A stretch of 64,000 nucleotides of DNA from Achromobacter denitrificans NBRC 15125 (GCF_001571365.1 NZ_BCTQ01000024.1:35811-99810); one strand, 5' to 3'. Positions 52,551 to 62,122 are shown, counted from the stretch's first letter. Program-made: numbers and translations. Notes: generated by a model from the letters alone, not told the origin.

Positions 52551-53444
52551 TCAGGGCGCCCGCGGGGCCTGGATCTGTTCGATCAGTTCCCGGGCGCAAC
52601 CGGGCAGGGCGTCTACGTCGCGCACCAGCAGCTTGCGTTCGCGCACGACCCAGGGTTCGTCCAGCTCCACCACGCGCAGCTTCATGTCGGCGCCGTAGCG
52701 GCGCGCGGCCGAGTCGGGGATGACGCCGATGCCCACGCCCGCCTGCACCATCCGGCAGATCGAGTCGAAGCTGTAGAGCTGGATGCGCTGCGGCAGGCGC
52801 TGGCCGACGCGCTCCAGCTGATCGCGCAGGAACGCCACCAGGGTGGAGCCTTCGTGCATGGTGATGAACGGGTAGCGCACGGCATCGGCCAGCTTGATTT
52901 TTTCCTGGTCTTGCAGCGGATGGCCGTTGGGCACCACCAGCACGAGCTTGTCGGTGCTGAAGTGGATGGCCTGCAATTCGGGGGCGTCCACGGGCCCGGC
53001 CACGATGCCCAGGTCGGTGGTGCCGTCCAGCACGCCGCGCACGATGTCGCGCGTGAGCCGCTCCTGGAGGTCCACGGTGACGCCGGGGTGCCCGGAGAGG
53101 AACTGCGCCAGGATGCCCGGCATGAACTCGGTGACCGCCGTGGTGTTGGCGAAAATCCGGATGTGGCCGGCATCGCCATCGGCCTGTTCCTGGAAATCGT
53201 GTTTCAGGTGGTCCACCTGGCGCATGATGACCCGGGCGTGCTGCAGCAGCTTCTGGCCCGCCGGCGTGATTTCGACGCCGCGGCTGTCGCGGTACAGCAG
53301 GCGGGAATTCAGCTGGTTTTCCAGTGCCTTGATCCGCACGCTGACGGCCGCCAGGGACAGGTGCGCCCGCTTGGCCGCCTGGGTCAGGCTGGGGGATTCG
53401 GCAATGTGGATGAACAGGCGGAGGTCGGCGAGGTCGAAGTGCAT
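52551..53444 (-). CDS. LysR family transcriptional regulator
   Basis: This 297-residue LysR protein has the winged helix LRLFIHIAESPSLTQAAKRA and the recognition segment LSLAAVSVRIKALENQL. The effector domain continues to the C-terminus. It is divergent from the hydratase-CoA transferase-lyase operon (148 nt between starts) and convergent with the PaaG-like gene. A LysR gene also flanks the itaconate (ict-ich-ccl) cluster of Pseudomonas aeruginosa, which supports control of the plus-strand operon by this one. The start at 53444 begins exactly at the conserved helix-turn-helix region. Confidence 0.92.
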   Translation of the reverse strand: MHFDLADLRLFIHIAESPSLTQAAKRAHLSLAAVSVRIKALENQLNSRLLYRDSRGVEITPAGQKLLQHARVIMRQVDHLKHDFQEQADGDAGHIRIFANTTAVTEFMPGILAQFLSGHPGVTVDLQERLTRDIVRGVLDGTTDLGIVAGPVDAPELQAIHFSTDKLVLVVPNGHPLQDQEKIKLADAVRYPFITMHEGSTLVAFLRDQLERVGQRLPQRIQLYSFDSICRMVQAGVGIGVIPDSAARRYGADMKLRVVELDEPWVVRERKLLVRDVDALPGCARELIEQIQAPRAP

Positions 53445-53592
53445 AGGCCATATATTACGGCGCGGGCGCGCCGCGGCGGGAGTCCGTCCCGATTCAGGCG
53501 CCGCAAACCCCGCCTTGAGGAAAAACGAATTCACAATGGGGACGCGTTGCGGGCATGCTTCAGGCTGCGAAACCCCACCTAAGGATATCGGC

Positions 53593-54423
53593 ATGACGAC
53601 TACAGATCCGGCCGCATGGATCGGCAGCGGCGAACGCAAAGCGGACGCCATGGACCCCGGCCATGCCGCGTGCATCGCGGCCACCCTGGGCGGTCCCGCG
53701 CCGGCCCAGGGCGAGGCCTTGCCGCCGCTGTGGCAATGGGCGTTCTTCATCAGCACGGTAGGCATGGACGGGTTGGGGACGGATGGCCATCCCTCGCGCG
53801 GCGGGTTCCTGCCGCCGGCCCAGGACCGCAACCGCATGTGGGCGGGCGGGCGCGTGGAATTCCGCCAGCCGCTGAAGGTCGGCGTGCCGGCCGAGCGCGT
53901 GTCCAGCGTCATCGACGTCAAGGAAAAGGCCGGCCGCACCGGCGCGCTGCTGTTCGTGACGGTGCGCCACGATTACCACCAGGCGGGTGAAATCGTCATC
54001 CAGGAAGAGCAGGACATCGTCTACCGCCAGCCCACGCCGCCCAAGCTCGCGGGCAGCGAGCCGGCGCCCGAGTCGCAATGGCGCGACACGGTCGAGCCGT
54101 CGCCCGTGCTGCTGTTCCGCTATTCGGCGGTGACCTTCAACGGCCATCGCATCCACTACGACCATCCCTACGTGACCGGCACCGAAGGCTATCCCGGCCT
54201 GGTGGTGCACGGCCCGCTGATCGCCACGGAGATGGTCGCCGCGTTCCAGCGCGCGCACCCCAAGGCGCGTCCCACCCATCTGTCGTACCGGGGCCTGCGT
54301 CCGCTGATCGCGCCCGCGCCCTTCCAGGTCGCCGGCCGCTTGACCGAGCCGGGCTTGGCCCAGCTCTGGGCCGAGCAGGACGGCACCCTGGCCCACCAAG
54401 CCGAATTGAGGTTCTCCGAATGA
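53593..54423 (+). CDS. Itaconyl-CoA / mesaconyl-C4-CoA hydratase-like (hot-dog) protein
   Basis: This 276-residue hot-dog hydratase belongs to the group with mesaconyl-C4-CoA hydratase and itaconyl-CoA hydratase Ich. Signature segments are LPPLWQWAFFIS, DGHPSRGGFLPP and RMWAGGRVEFRQPLKVG in the N-terminal half, and FNGHRIHYDHPYV plus GLVVHGPLIATEMV in the C-terminal half. It is followed by a class III CoA transferase (ATGA overlap) and a citramalyl-CoA lyase-like gene, the same three activities used to degrade itaconate via citramalyl-CoA. The start is the ATG at 53593, with AAGGA about 7 nt upstream. Confidence 0.85.
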   Translation: MTTTDPAAWIGSGERKADAMDPGHAACIAATLGGPAPAQGEALPPLWQWAFFISTVGMDGLGTDGHPSRGGFLPPAQDRNRMWAGGRVEFRQPLKVGVPAERVSSVIDVKEKAGRTGALLFVTVRHDYHQAGEIVIQEEQDIVYRQPTPPKLAGSEPAPESQWRDTVEPSPVLLFRYSAVTFNGHRIHYDHPYVTGTEGYPGLVVHGPLIATEMVAAFQRAHPKARPTHLSYRGLRPLIAPAPFQVAGRLTEPGLAQLWAEQDGTLAHQAELRFSE

Positions 54424-55613
54424 GCAAGCAGGCCCCTCGTCCGCTGGACGGCATTACCGTCGTCAGCCTGGAACACGCCATCGCCGCGCCTTTCTGCACC
54501 CGCCAGCTGGCGGACATGGGCGCGCGCGTCATCAAGATCGAACGGCCGGGCAGCGGCGACTTCGCGCGCGGCTACGATGAGCGCGTGCGCGGCCTGTCGT
54601 CGCACTTCGTCTGGACCAACCGCTCCAAGGAAAGCCTGACGCTGGACCTCAAGCGCGAAGAGGCCGGCGGCATCATGGATCGCCTGCTGGAATCGGCCGA
54701 CGTGCTGGTGCAGAACCTGGCCCCCGGCGCCGCCGCGCGGCTGGGCCTGTCCTTCGAGGCGCTGCACCAGAAGTATCCGCGCCTGATCGTCTGCGACATC
54801 TCCGGCTACGGCGAAGGCGGCCCCTACCAGGACAAGAAGGCCTACGACCTGCTGATCCAGAGCGAAAGCGGCTTCCTGTCGGTGACCGGCACGAAGGACG
54901 ATCCGGTCAAGGCGGGCTGTTCCATCGCGGATATCGCCGCCGGCATGTATGCCTACTCGGCCATCCTCAACGCGCTGCTGCTGCGCCAGAAGACCGGCCA
55001 GGGCAGCCGCCTGGACGTCTCCATGCTGGAGAGCATGGTCGAATGGATGGGCTTCCCGATGTACTACGCGTTCGACGGCGGCGCGCCGCCCGTGCGCGCC
55101 GGCGCGGCGCACGCGTCGATCTACCCCTACGGGCCATTCCCGGTGGGCGGCGGTTCCACCATCATGCTGGGTCTGCAGAACGAGCGCGAATGGCGGGTGT
55201 TCTGCGCGCAGGTGCTGCGCCAGGCCGAACTGGCGGAGGATCCGCGCTTCCTGTCGAATTCGCTGCGCACCGCGAACCGCGACGACCTGCGGGCACTGAT
55301 CGTGGCGGCCTTCGCCGACCTTTCCATCGAACAGGTGACGCAACGGCTGGAAGACGCCCAGATCGCGAACGCGCGCGTCAACGACATGGCGGGCGTGTGG
55401 GCGCACCCCCAATTGCAGGCCCGCGCCCGCTGGAGCAAGGTGGACAGCCCCGCCGGTGAACTGCCCGCGCTGCTGCCGCCGGCCAGCAGCAATGCCTTCT
55501 CGCCGCGCATGGAAGCCGTGCCCGCGGTGGGCCAAAACACGGATGCGGTGCTAGCATCATTGGGATACGCGCCTGATCAGGTGGCGAAATTCCATGCCTC
55601 GGAGGTCGTGTGA
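54420..55613 (+). CDS. CaiB/BaiF CoA transferase, itaconate CoA-transferase-like
   Basis: This 397-residue class III CoA transferase has the N-terminus LDGITVVSLEHAIAAPFC, NLAPGAAARLGLSFEAL and the catalytic Asp in AGCSIADIAAGMYAYSA. In the proposed pathway it moves CoA from succinyl-CoA or a similar donor to itaconate or a related C5 acid. It overlaps the hydratase gene by 4 nt and the lyase by 4 nt (GTGA), so all three are translationally linked. Specificity for itaconate is inferred from context, not from the sequence alone. Confidence 0.88.
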   Translation: MSKQAPRPLDGITVVSLEHAIAAPFCTRQLADMGARVIKIERPGSGDFARGYDERVRGLSSHFVWTNRSKESLTLDLKREEAGGIMDRLLESADVLVQNLAPGAAARLGLSFEALHQKYPRLIVCDISGYGEGGPYQDKKAYDLLIQSESGFLSVTGTKDDPVKAGCSIADIAAGMYAYSAILNALLLRQKTGQGSRLDVSMLESMVEWMGFPMYYAFDGGAPPVRAGAAHASIYPYGPFPVGGGSTIMLGLQNEREWRVFCAQVLRQAELAEDPRFLSNSLRTANRDDLRALIVAAFADLSIEQVTQRLEDAQIANARVNDMAGVWAHPQLQARARWSKVDSPAGELPALLPPASSNAFSPRMEAVPAVGQNTDAVLASLGYAPDQVAKFHASEVV

Positions 55614-56443
55614 CCCATCCTGTCGTCCGTAGCGCTTTGTTCGTCCCCGCCTCGCGGGCCGAGCGCATCCCCAAGGCGCTCGCCGCCGGCGCGGATGCCG
55701 TCATCGTGGACCTCGAAGACGCGGTCGAGCACCTGGCCAAGGCGTCCGCCCGCGAGTCCCTCTGCGACTTCCTGGGGACGAATCCCCGGGCGCGGTTGTG
55801 GGTGCGCATCAACGACGCCTCCACGCCCTGGCATGACGACGACCTGAAGGCCTGCCGCGGCAAGCCCGGCATGGCCGGCATCCTGCTGCCCAAGGCCGAA
55901 AGCCTGGCGCAGGTGCGGCACGTGGCTCAGACGGGCCTGCCCGTGATCCCCATCCTGGAAACCGCCCAGGGCGTCCTCAACGCCGCCGAGGTCGCGTCGA
56001 CGCCCGGCGTGGCGCGGCTGGCGTTCGGCAGCCTGGATTACGGCCTGGACTTGGGGCTGGCGCCCGACACCCCCGGCGCCGCCACCGTGCTGGACCAGGC
56101 GCGCGTGCAGGTGCTGCTGCACAGCCGCGCGGCGGGCCTGGCGCCCGCGCTGGACGGCGTGTTCCCCGGCGTGCAGGACCAGGCCGGGCTGGCGCAGGCC
56201 GCGGCCCGGGCGCAGCAGATGGGGTTCGGCGGCATGCTGTGCATCCACCCCACGCAGGTCGCCGTGATCCACGCGGCCTTCGTGCCCGCGCAGCAAGAGC
56301 TGGAATGGGCGCGCCGCGTCATCGCGGCCCATCGCGACACCGCCGCCGGCACCTTCATGCTGGACGGCAAGATGGTCGACGCGCCGGTCATCGCGCGCGC
56401 GCGCCTGGTGCTGGCGCAAGCGGGGGAATCCGCCGGCGCGTAG
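55610..56443 (+). CDS. CitE-like lyase, probably (S)-citramalyl-CoA lyase
   Basis: This 277-residue HpcH/HpaI-family lyase of the CitE type has VIVDLEDAVEHLAKASAR, LWVRINDASTPWHDDDL with the substrate-binding Arg, PILETAQGVLNAAEV with the metal-binding Glu, and RLAFGSLDYGLDLGL with the metal-binding Asp. In itaconate breakdown the lyase splits citramalyl-CoA into acetyl-CoA and pyruvate. It starts with GTG at 55610 inside the stop of the CoA transferase gene. The order hydratase, transferase, lyase with a divergent LysR supports the assignment. Confidence 0.87.
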   Translation: MTHPVVRSALFVPASRAERIPKALAAGADAVIVDLEDAVEHLAKASARESLCDFLGTNPRARLWVRINDASTPWHDDDLKACRGKPGMAGILLPKAESLAQVRHVAQTGLPVIPILETAQGVLNAAEVASTPGVARLAFGSLDYGLDLGLAPDTPGAATVLDQARVQVLLHSRAAGLAPALDGVFPGVQDQAGLAQAAARAQQMGFGGMLCIHPTQVAVIHAAFVPAQQELEWARRVIAAHRDTAAGTFMLDGKMVDAPVIARARLVLAQAGESAGA

Positions 56444-56481
56444 GGCCGCGCGATTCCGATCAACTTCTTCCTGGCAGGCCT

Positions 56482-57378
56482 ATGCGCGAAGCGCTCTTCA
56501 TCGGACACACCTATATCGACGTCACCGTGCTGGCCGACCACTGGCCCTCGGGAGACGACAAGAGCGTGGCGCAGGACTATGCCGTGTCCTTCGGCGGCAA
56601 CGCGGTCACCGCCGCCTTCGCATGCGCCCGCTTGGGCACGCCGCCCGACCTGATCTGCTCGCTCGCGCCCGACTGGCTGGGCCACATGTACACGGACATG
56701 GCGGCCGCGCATGGCGTGTCGCTGCATGCGCGCCAGGTGCGCCGCTCTTCCTTGTCCTTCATCATGCCCAACGGCGGCAAGCGCGCGATCGTCCGCGCGC
56801 GCGACGTGGACTACCTGAACGACTTCCCGCGCCTGGACATCGGCGGCTATCGCGCGCTGCACCTGGACGGGCACCAGCCCGACGCGGCCCTGCATTACGC
56901 CCGCGCCTGCCGCGAGGCGGGCGTGCTGACCTCGCTGGACGGCGGAGGGCTGCGCGAGAACACCGACGAATTGCTGCGTTATATCGACGTGGCGGTCTGC
57001 GCCGAGCGCATGTGCGAACAGCTCGGCCTCTCGCCCCAGGGGCTGCTGGACCTGCTCAAGGCCCGCGGCTGCCGCATCGGCGCGGTGACGATGGGCGAGC
57101 GCGGCATGCTCTGGTACGACGAAACGGGCGCCGTCGATACGCTGCCCTCGCTGGACGTGCCCGCTTCGAGCATCGTCGATACCTCGGGGGCGGGCGACGT
57201 CTTCCACGGCGCCTACGTCTGGTCCTACCTGAATCGGCCGGAGCAACCCTGGGTGGAGCACTTCACGTTCGCGCGGGCGGCGTCCGCCCACAAGATCCAG
57301 CGCCTGGGCAACGAGGCGGGCCTGCCGCAGGTCGCGGACGTGGAGCGGGCGATGATGGCCTACGGGCCGAAGGCCTGA
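56482..57378 (+). CDS. PfkB family carbohydrate kinase
   Basis: This 298-residue ribokinase-fold sugar kinase has the glycine-rich entry DYAVSFGGNAVTAAFACARL and the catalytic/anion-hole motif VDTSGAGDVFHGAYVW near the C-terminus with the base Asp. It starts 38 nt after the lyase gene and could be in the same operon. The C5-acid pathway has no obvious need for a sugar kinase, so the association may be incidental. The sugar or nucleoside substrate cannot be told from the sequence. Confidence 0.85.
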   Translation: MREALFIGHTYIDVTVLADHWPSGDDKSVAQDYAVSFGGNAVTAAFACARLGTPPDLICSLAPDWLGHMYTDMAAAHGVSLHARQVRRSSLSFIMPNGGKRAIVRARDVDYLNDFPRLDIGGYRALHLDGHQPDAALHYARACREAGVLTSLDGGGLRENTDELLRYIDVAVCAERMCEQLGLSPQGLLDLLKARGCRIGAVTMGERGMLWYDETGAVDTLPSLDVPASSIVDTSGAGDVFHGAYVWSYLNRPEQPWVEHFTFARAASAHKIQRLGNEAGLPQVADVERAMMAYGPKA

Positions 57379-57394
57379 GGCCGAGGGGCGCGCC

Positions 57395-57877
57395 CTACAT
57401 GCGTTCGATGGGCTGGTCGCAGATCTCGCCGATCCAGTCGTCGATGCGCCTGCCTTGCAGCGCCAGGTCGGGCGCGAGGTCGCGCAGGGGCCGCAGCACG
57501 AAGGCGCGCAGCTGCATGCGGGGGTGGGGCAGCGTCAACCGTTCGTGCTCCATCCGCGTGTCGCCGTAGAGCAGCAGGTCCAGGTCCAGCGTGCGCGGCG
57601 CGTTCTTGTAGGGGCGCTGGCGACCATGGCGGTTTTCCAGCGCCTGCAGCGCATCCAGCAGGGCCAGCGGCGCCAGAATGGTGTCCACCGCGGCGACCGC
57701 GTTGACGAAATCCGGGCCGGTGGCTTCCACCGGCGCGCTGCGGTAGAACGGCGACGCCGTCACCGCCTCGATGCCGGGAGTATCGCGCAGTTCCGCGAGG
57801 ACTTGGCGCAAGGTCCCGGCGCCGTCGCCGAGATTGGCGCCCAGGCCGACGTAGGCGCGGGCGGTCTGGGCAACCAT
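57395..57877 (-). CDS. folK: 2-amino-4-hydroxy-6-hydroxymethyldihydropteridine pyrophosphokinase
   Basis: This 160-residue HPPK enzyme of folate synthesis transfers pyrophosphate from ATP to hydroxymethyl-dihydropterin. It has AYVGLGANLGDGAGTL at the N-terminus, FVNAVAAVDT, the loop RPYKNAPRTLDLDLLLYGD with both metal-binding Asp residues, and LTLPHPRMQLRAFVLRPL. The ATG at 57877 is 1 nt after the pcnB stop. An upstream in-frame ATG lies inside pcnB and adds Arg/Ala-rich sequence, so it was rejected. It is the last gene of the hda-HAD-pcnB-folK operon. Confidence 0.95.
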   Translation of the reverse strand: MVAQTARAYVGLGANLGDGAGTLRQVLAELRDTPGIEAVTASPFYRSAPVEATGPDFVNAVAAVDTILAPLALLDALQALENRHGRQRPYKNAPRTLDLDLLLYGDTRMEHERLTLPHPRMQLRAFVLRPLRDLAPDLALQGRRIDDWIGEICDQPIERM

Positions 57878-57878
57878 G

Positions 57879-59240
57879 TCAGCCGGCGCCGGGGGCGCTG
57901 CGCGGGGACGCGCGGCGCGGGCGGCGGCGCTTGCGCGGAGCGGCCGGCGCATCGCCGGCATCGCGCGGCTGGCGCGCGATTTCCTCGATCATGTCGGCGC
58001 GGGTGACGTCGTCGGCGTTGGCCAGGTCCATCCACCATTGCGCCAGGACACTGTCGAACTCGCCGGCGGCGGCGCGCAATTGCAGGAAATCGCAGGCGGC
58101 GCGGAAGCGCGGCTGCTCGATCATGCGGAAAATGCTCTTGCCCATGCGGCGCTCGAAACGCGGCTGCATGAACCAGATTTCGCGCATGTCGGAGGAAAAG
58201 CGGCGCTGGATGGCCAGCTTCTCGGTCTGTTCGTCCAGCACCGAGTCGGCAGCCTGCGACAGCGCGGGAATGGTGTGCTCGCCCTGGGCGCGCAGCTGCT
58301 TCCAGCGCACGTCCACCTGCTGCCAGAGCAGCGCGGCGAAGAGGAAGCTGGGGCTGATGGTCTTGCCCGAGCGCACGCGGGCGTCGGTGCGCTCCAGCGC
58401 CAGTTCCACGAAATGCTCGCCGCCGGGCTGTTCCAGCACGACGTCCAGCAGCGGCAGCAGGCCCTTGTGCAGACCGTCCGCGCGCAGCTGGCGCAGGCAG
58501 TCCATGGCGTGGCCGCAGGTCAGCAGCTTGAGCATTTCGTCGAACAGGCGCGAGGCCGGCACGTTCTCGATCAGGTCGGCCATCGTGCCGATGGGCTGGC
58601 GCGTGGCCGGGTCGATCGTGCCGTTGAGCTTGGCGGCGAAGCGCACGGCGCGCAGCATGCGCACCGGATCTTCGCGGTAGCGCTTGGCCGGGTCGCCGAT
58701 GATGCGGATCTGGCGCTTCTTCAGGTCGGCCACGCCGTGGTGGTAGTCGATGACTTCCTCGGTGTGCGGATCGTAGTACAGCGCGTTCATGGTGAAGTCG
58801 CGCCGCTTGGCGTCTTCTTCCTGCGAGCCGAATACGTTGTCGCGCAGGATGCGGCCGTGCTCGTCGGTCTCCTGGTCTTCCGAGGCGGGCGCGCGGAAGG
58901 TGGAGGTTTCGATGATCTCCTGGCCGAACACCACGTGCACCAGCTGGAAGCGGCGGCCGATGATGCGGGCGCGGCGGAACAGCGGGCGGATCTGCTCGGG
59001 CGTGGCATTGGTGGCCACGTCGAAGTCCTTGGGCTCCAGGCCCACGATCAGGTCGCGCACCGCGCCGCCGACGATATAGGCTTCGTAGCCGTGCTGGCGC
59101 AGCACTTCGCAGACTTTGATCGCATGGCGCGACACGTTGCGGCGGTCGATGCCATGCTTGTCGCGCTCGATGCGCAACGGCCCCCGGGGTGCCGGCGCGA
59201 ACAGTCGGCCGACGAATTTTCTTATGGTTTCAGTGATCAT
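57879..59240 (-). CDS. pcnB: Poly(A) polymerase I
   Basis: This 453-residue class II nucleotidyltransferase adds 3' A-tails that mark RNA for decay. Motifs are VVGGAVRD-type IVGGAVRDLIVG, EPKDFDVATNA with the catalytic Asp pair, and FRRARIIGRRFQLVHVVF. The central RNA-binding core continues with DPVRMLRAVRFAAKL, and the C-terminal tail is very basic (RKRRRPRRA), as in other PcnB proteins. The start is the base after the stop of the HAD gene. It could be confused with a CCA-adding enzyme, but the basic tail and folK neighbour favour PcnB. Confidence 0.92.
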   Translation of the reverse strand: MITETIRKFVGRLFAPAPRGPLRIERDKHGIDRRNVSRHAIKVCEVLRQHGYEAYIVGGAVRDLIVGLEPKDFDVATNATPEQIRPLFRRARIIGRRFQLVHVVFGQEIIETSTFRAPASEDQETDEHGRILRDNVFGSQEEDAKRRDFTMNALYYDPHTEEVIDYHHGVADLKKRQIRIIGDPAKRYREDPVRMLRAVRFAAKLNGTIDPATRQPIGTMADLIENVPASRLFDEMLKLLTCGHAMDCLRQLRADGLHKGLLPLLDVVLEQPGGEHFVELALERTDARVRSGKTISPSFLFAALLWQQVDVRWKQLRAQGEHTIPALSQAADSVLDEQTEKLAIQRRFSSDMREIWFMQPRFERRMGKSIFRMIEQPRFRAACDFLQLRAAAGEFDSVLAQWWMDLANADDVTRADMIEEIARQPRDAGDAPAAPRKRRRPRRASPRSAPGAG

Positions 59241-59939
59241 TTAGGACTTCGCATCTTCCATGTGGTCGAACAAGTCGATCACTTGCCAGCCGCGGTCCTG
59301 GGCGATCTTGCGCAGGGTCGGGCTGGGGTTGGCGGCGATCGGACGGGTCACTTTCTCTAGCAGCGGGACATCATTGACCGAATCGCTATAGAAAAACGAT
59401 TCGGAAAAATCCGCAAGCCCCAGATCCATGCCGGCCAGCCAATCGTTGACGCGCACCACCTTGCCTTCCTTGAAACTGGGCGTGCCCAGGATGCGGCCGG
59501 TGTAGCGCCCGCGCAGGTATTCCGCGTCGGTGGCCACGAGGTGGGGCACGCCGAAGGCGCGGGCGATGGGGGCGGTGACGAAGCTGTTGGTGGCGGTGAC
59601 CACGGCGCACAGGTCGCCGGCTTCCAGGTGCGATTGCACCAGTTCGCGCGCGGCCGGCGTCATGGACGGGCGGATCACCTCGTCCATGAAGGCTTCGTGC
59701 CAGGCGGCCAGGTCGTAGGGCGTGTGCGCCGCCAGCAGGCCGAGCATGAACTCGGCGGCCTGCTCGGCGGTCAGTTCGCCGCGGTTGTAGCGGTCCATCA
59801 GGTCGTCGTTCCGGCGACGGGCTTCGTCGGGATCGCCCGCGCGGCCCGTGCGTGCCAGATAGTCGGCCCATTGGTAGTCGCTGTCGAGCGGCAACAGGGT
59901 GTGATCCAGGTCGAACAGGGCAAGACGTCGGGTGGTCAT
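59241..59939 (-). CDS. HAD-IB family hydrolase
   Basis: This 232-residue HAD subfamily IB phosphatase has motif I LALFDLDHTLLPLDSD, the Thr in motif II CAVVTATNSFVTAPI, the Lys in TPSFKEGKVVRV, and motif IV SFFYSDSVNDVPLL. These are shared with phosphoserine phosphatase-like and CicA-type proteins of this operon in other Burkholderiales. Its start overlaps the hda stop (ATGA). The physiological substrate is not known. A HAD-IB protein between hda and pcnB is a conserved neighbourhood. Confidence 0.9.
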   Translation of the reverse strand: MTTRRLALFDLDHTLLPLDSDYQWADYLARTGRAGDPDEARRRNDDLMDRYNRGELTAEQAAEFMLGLLAAHTPYDLAAWHEAFMDEVIRPSMTPAARELVQSHLEAGDLCAVVTATNSFVTAPIARAFGVPHLVATDAEYLRGRYTGRILGTPSFKEGKVVRVNDWLAGMDLGLADFSESFFYSDSVNDVPLLEKVTRPIAANPSPTLRKIAQDRGWQVIDLFDHMEDAKS

Positions 59940-60637
59940 GTGCGTTGCGAGTCAGGGTCTGCGAGCATGGCGCGCAGCAGGGGCAGGGTGATGGGACGGC
60001 CGGTGGCCAGTGAGTAGCGGTCGAGCGCGTCGAGCAGCGCCGCCAGTTTCCGGATGTCGCGCTCGTGGTGCGTGAGCATCCAGTTGATGATTTCAGGGGC
60101 CAGGTGCATCCCGCGCTCGGCGGCCTGGGCGGACAGCGCCGCCAGCTTGTCGGCGTCGGACAGCGGATCCAGGCGGAACACCAGGTCCCAGCCCAGGCGC
60201 GTGCGCAGGTCTTCGCGCAGCGGCATCGACAGCGGGGCGCGGTCGCCCGCGAGCGCCAGCGCGAAGGCGCGGCCGGTCGCGGCGGATTCGCGCCAGCGGT
60301 TGTACAGCGCGAACAGGGCGGCCTGGCGGCTGTCGTCCATGCGGTGCACGTCGTCGACCGCCACGAACTTGGGCATGGGCGACTTGGAATCGGCCTCGGC
60401 CAGGCGGCGCAGCATGTTCTCGCCGTTCGGGGCATCGATGTAGACGGCGTCGCGGCGCGCGGTCAGCGCGCGCAACAGGTGGCTGCGGCCGCAACCCGCG
60501 GCGCCCCAGATATACAGGGCGCGGCCGGGCGCGAGCGCGCGCACGGCGGCGAGCGCTTCTCCGTTGGGGCCGGCGATGTAGTTGTTCAGCGATGGCGCTG
60601 GCGCGGGAAGAACGTCGAGCAGCAGCTGGCGGTTCAT
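59936..60637 (-). CDS. hda: DnaA regulatory inactivator Hda
   Basis: This 233-residue AAA+ protein is homologous to DnaA domain III and stimulates DnaA-ATP hydrolysis after initiation, with the sliding clamp. The N-terminus RQLLLDVLPAP has the clamp-binding motif position, followed by LYIWGAAGCGRSHLLRAL (P-loop variant with Arg-Ser rather than Lys-Thr/Ser), FVAVDDVHRMDD (Walker B) and the arginine-finger region near LRTRLGWDLVFRLDPL. It lacks the DNA-binding domain IV, so it is not DnaA itself. It leads the operon and is divergent from purM. Confidence 0.92.
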   Translation of the reverse strand: MNRQLLLDVLPAPAPSLNNYIAGPNGEALAAVRALAPGRALYIWGAAGCGRSHLLRALTARRDAVYIDAPNGENMLRRLAEADSKSPMPKFVAVDDVHRMDDSRQAALFALYNRWRESAATGRAFALALAGDRAPLSMPLREDLRTRLGWDLVFRLDPLSDADKLAALSAQAAERGMHLAPEIINWMLTHHERDIRKLAALLDALDRYSLATGRPITLPLLRAMLADPDSQRT

Positions 60638-61052
60638 GAGAGCTTATCAATCAGGCTTTTTCGGATCACCCGAAAACCAACGCCGCGAGTCCGCATAGCG
60701 GGTTCCCGTGAGCGGCATGCCGGGCGGCGCCACCGGGTGCCGAAAAGCCAAAAAGGGTAATACAGGGGCGGAACTGGGCGCGATGCGAGCCGAAAGCGGG
60801 CCGCGGTCGGGCTTCAGCCGCCAGAAACTGGCAAAATCAATACCGGCGAACCCTACACTTTAAACCACCTGGGGGGCGGTGTCGCGTCCGGCCCCTTAGG
60901 CCGCCATGGGTTCGCGCGGTTCCTGCCGTCTACGCCCGCGCCGCTTTCGCGCCGCCCGGGCGGGGCAATCCCTGCTTGAGCCCGCAACATCGTAAAATGC
61001 AGGGCGTTCCACCAAAATCCCAGCAATTGTTACATACCCCACGGCATTTCTC
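60638..61052. promoter_or_regulatory. Divergent intergenic region between hda and purM
   Basis: This 415-nt stretch contains no convincing gene. Near hda there is a perfect inverted repeat TTTTCGG / CCGAAAA with a 5-nt loop (60658-60676) that lies in the hda leader. Toward purM a TAAAAT -10-like hexamer (60993-60998) sits 55 nt before the start without a clear -35. In related species a predicted permease gene often lies between hda and purM; none is seen here. Confidence 0.4.
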
Positions 61053-62102
61053 ATGACGAATCAACCTACCGCCCCTCTGACCTACCGCGATGCCGGTGTC
61101 GACATCGACGCAGGCGACGCCCTGGTCGACCGTATCAAACCGCTTGCGGCCCGCACCATGCGTGCCGGAGTGCTGGCCGGTATCGGCGGCTTCGGCGGCT
61201 TGTTCGAAGTGCCGAAGACGTTCAAGGAACCCGTGCTCGTCTCGGGCACCGACGGCGTGGGCACCAAGCTGCGCCTGGCGTTCGACTGGAACCGCCACGA
61301 CACCGTGGGGATCGACCTGGTCGCCATGAGCGTGAACGACATCCTGGTGCAGGGCGCGGAGCCGCTGTTCTTCCTGGATTACTTCGGCTGCGGCAAGCTT
61401 TCGGTGGATACGGCGGCGTCGGTGGTGGGCGGCATCGCCAAGGGCTGCGAGCTGTCGGGCTGCGCGCTGATCGGCGGCGAAACCGCTGAAATGCCGGGCA
61501 TGTACCCCGACGGCGAGTACGACCTGGCCGGTTTCGCGGTGGGCGCGGTCGAAAAGTCGGCCATCATCACCGGCAAGACGATCAAGACCGGCGACGTGGT
61601 GCTGGGCCTGGCGTCCAGCGGCGCGCATTCCAACGGCTATTCGCTGCTGCGCAAGATCCTGGAGCGCGCCAACGCCAAGCCCGACGACGACTTCCACGGC
61701 CAGCCGCTGGTCGACGTGGTCATGGCGCCCACGCGCATCTACGTGAAGCAGGTGCTGGCGGCGCTGGCCAAGCACGGCACCAGCATCAAGGGCCTGGCCC
61801 ACATCACGGGCGGCGGCCTGCTGGACAACGTGCCGCGCATCCTGCAGCCGGGCCTGGCGGCCCAGCTGCATCGCGCCAACTGGGAAATGCCCAAGCTGTT
61901 CCAGTGGCTGCAACAGCAGGGCGGCGTCGAAGACACCGAGATGTACCGCGTGTTCAACTGCGGCATCGGCATGGTGCTGGTGGTGGATCCGGCCGAAGCC
62001 GAAGCCATCGCGGCCACGCTGCGCGAGCAGGGCGAGACCGTCAGCACGCTGGGCGAAATCGTCGAGCAGAAGGAAGGCATGGCCCAGACCTTCGTGGTCT
62101 GA
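61053..62102 (+). CDS. purM: Phosphoribosylformylglycinamidine cyclo-ligase
   Basis: This 349-residue AIR synthetase carries out the fifth step of de novo purine synthesis. Motifs are [67 protein letters not shown] and [18 protein letters not shown]. Length is normal for the family. It is monocistronic with a strong terminator downstream. Confidence 0.97.
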   Translation: MTNQPTAPLTYRDAGVDIDAGDALVDRIKPLAARTMRAGVLAGIGGFGGLFEVPKTFKEPVLVSGTDGVGTKLRLAFDWNRHDTVGIDLVAMSVNDILVQGAEPLFFLDYFGCGKLSVDTAASVVGGIAKGCELSGCALIGGETAEMPGMYPDGEYDLAGFAVGAVEKSAIITGKTIKTGDVVLGLASSGAHSNGYSLLRKILERANAKPDDDFHGQPLVDVVMAPTRIYVKQVLAALAKHGTSIKGLAHITGGGLLDNVPRILQPGLAAQLHRANWEMPKLFQWLQQQGGVEDTEMYRVFNCGIGMVLVVDPAEAEAIAATLREQGETVSTLGEIVEQKEGMAQTFVV

Positions 62103-62122
62103 CGACCGAGCCGCGATGAACG

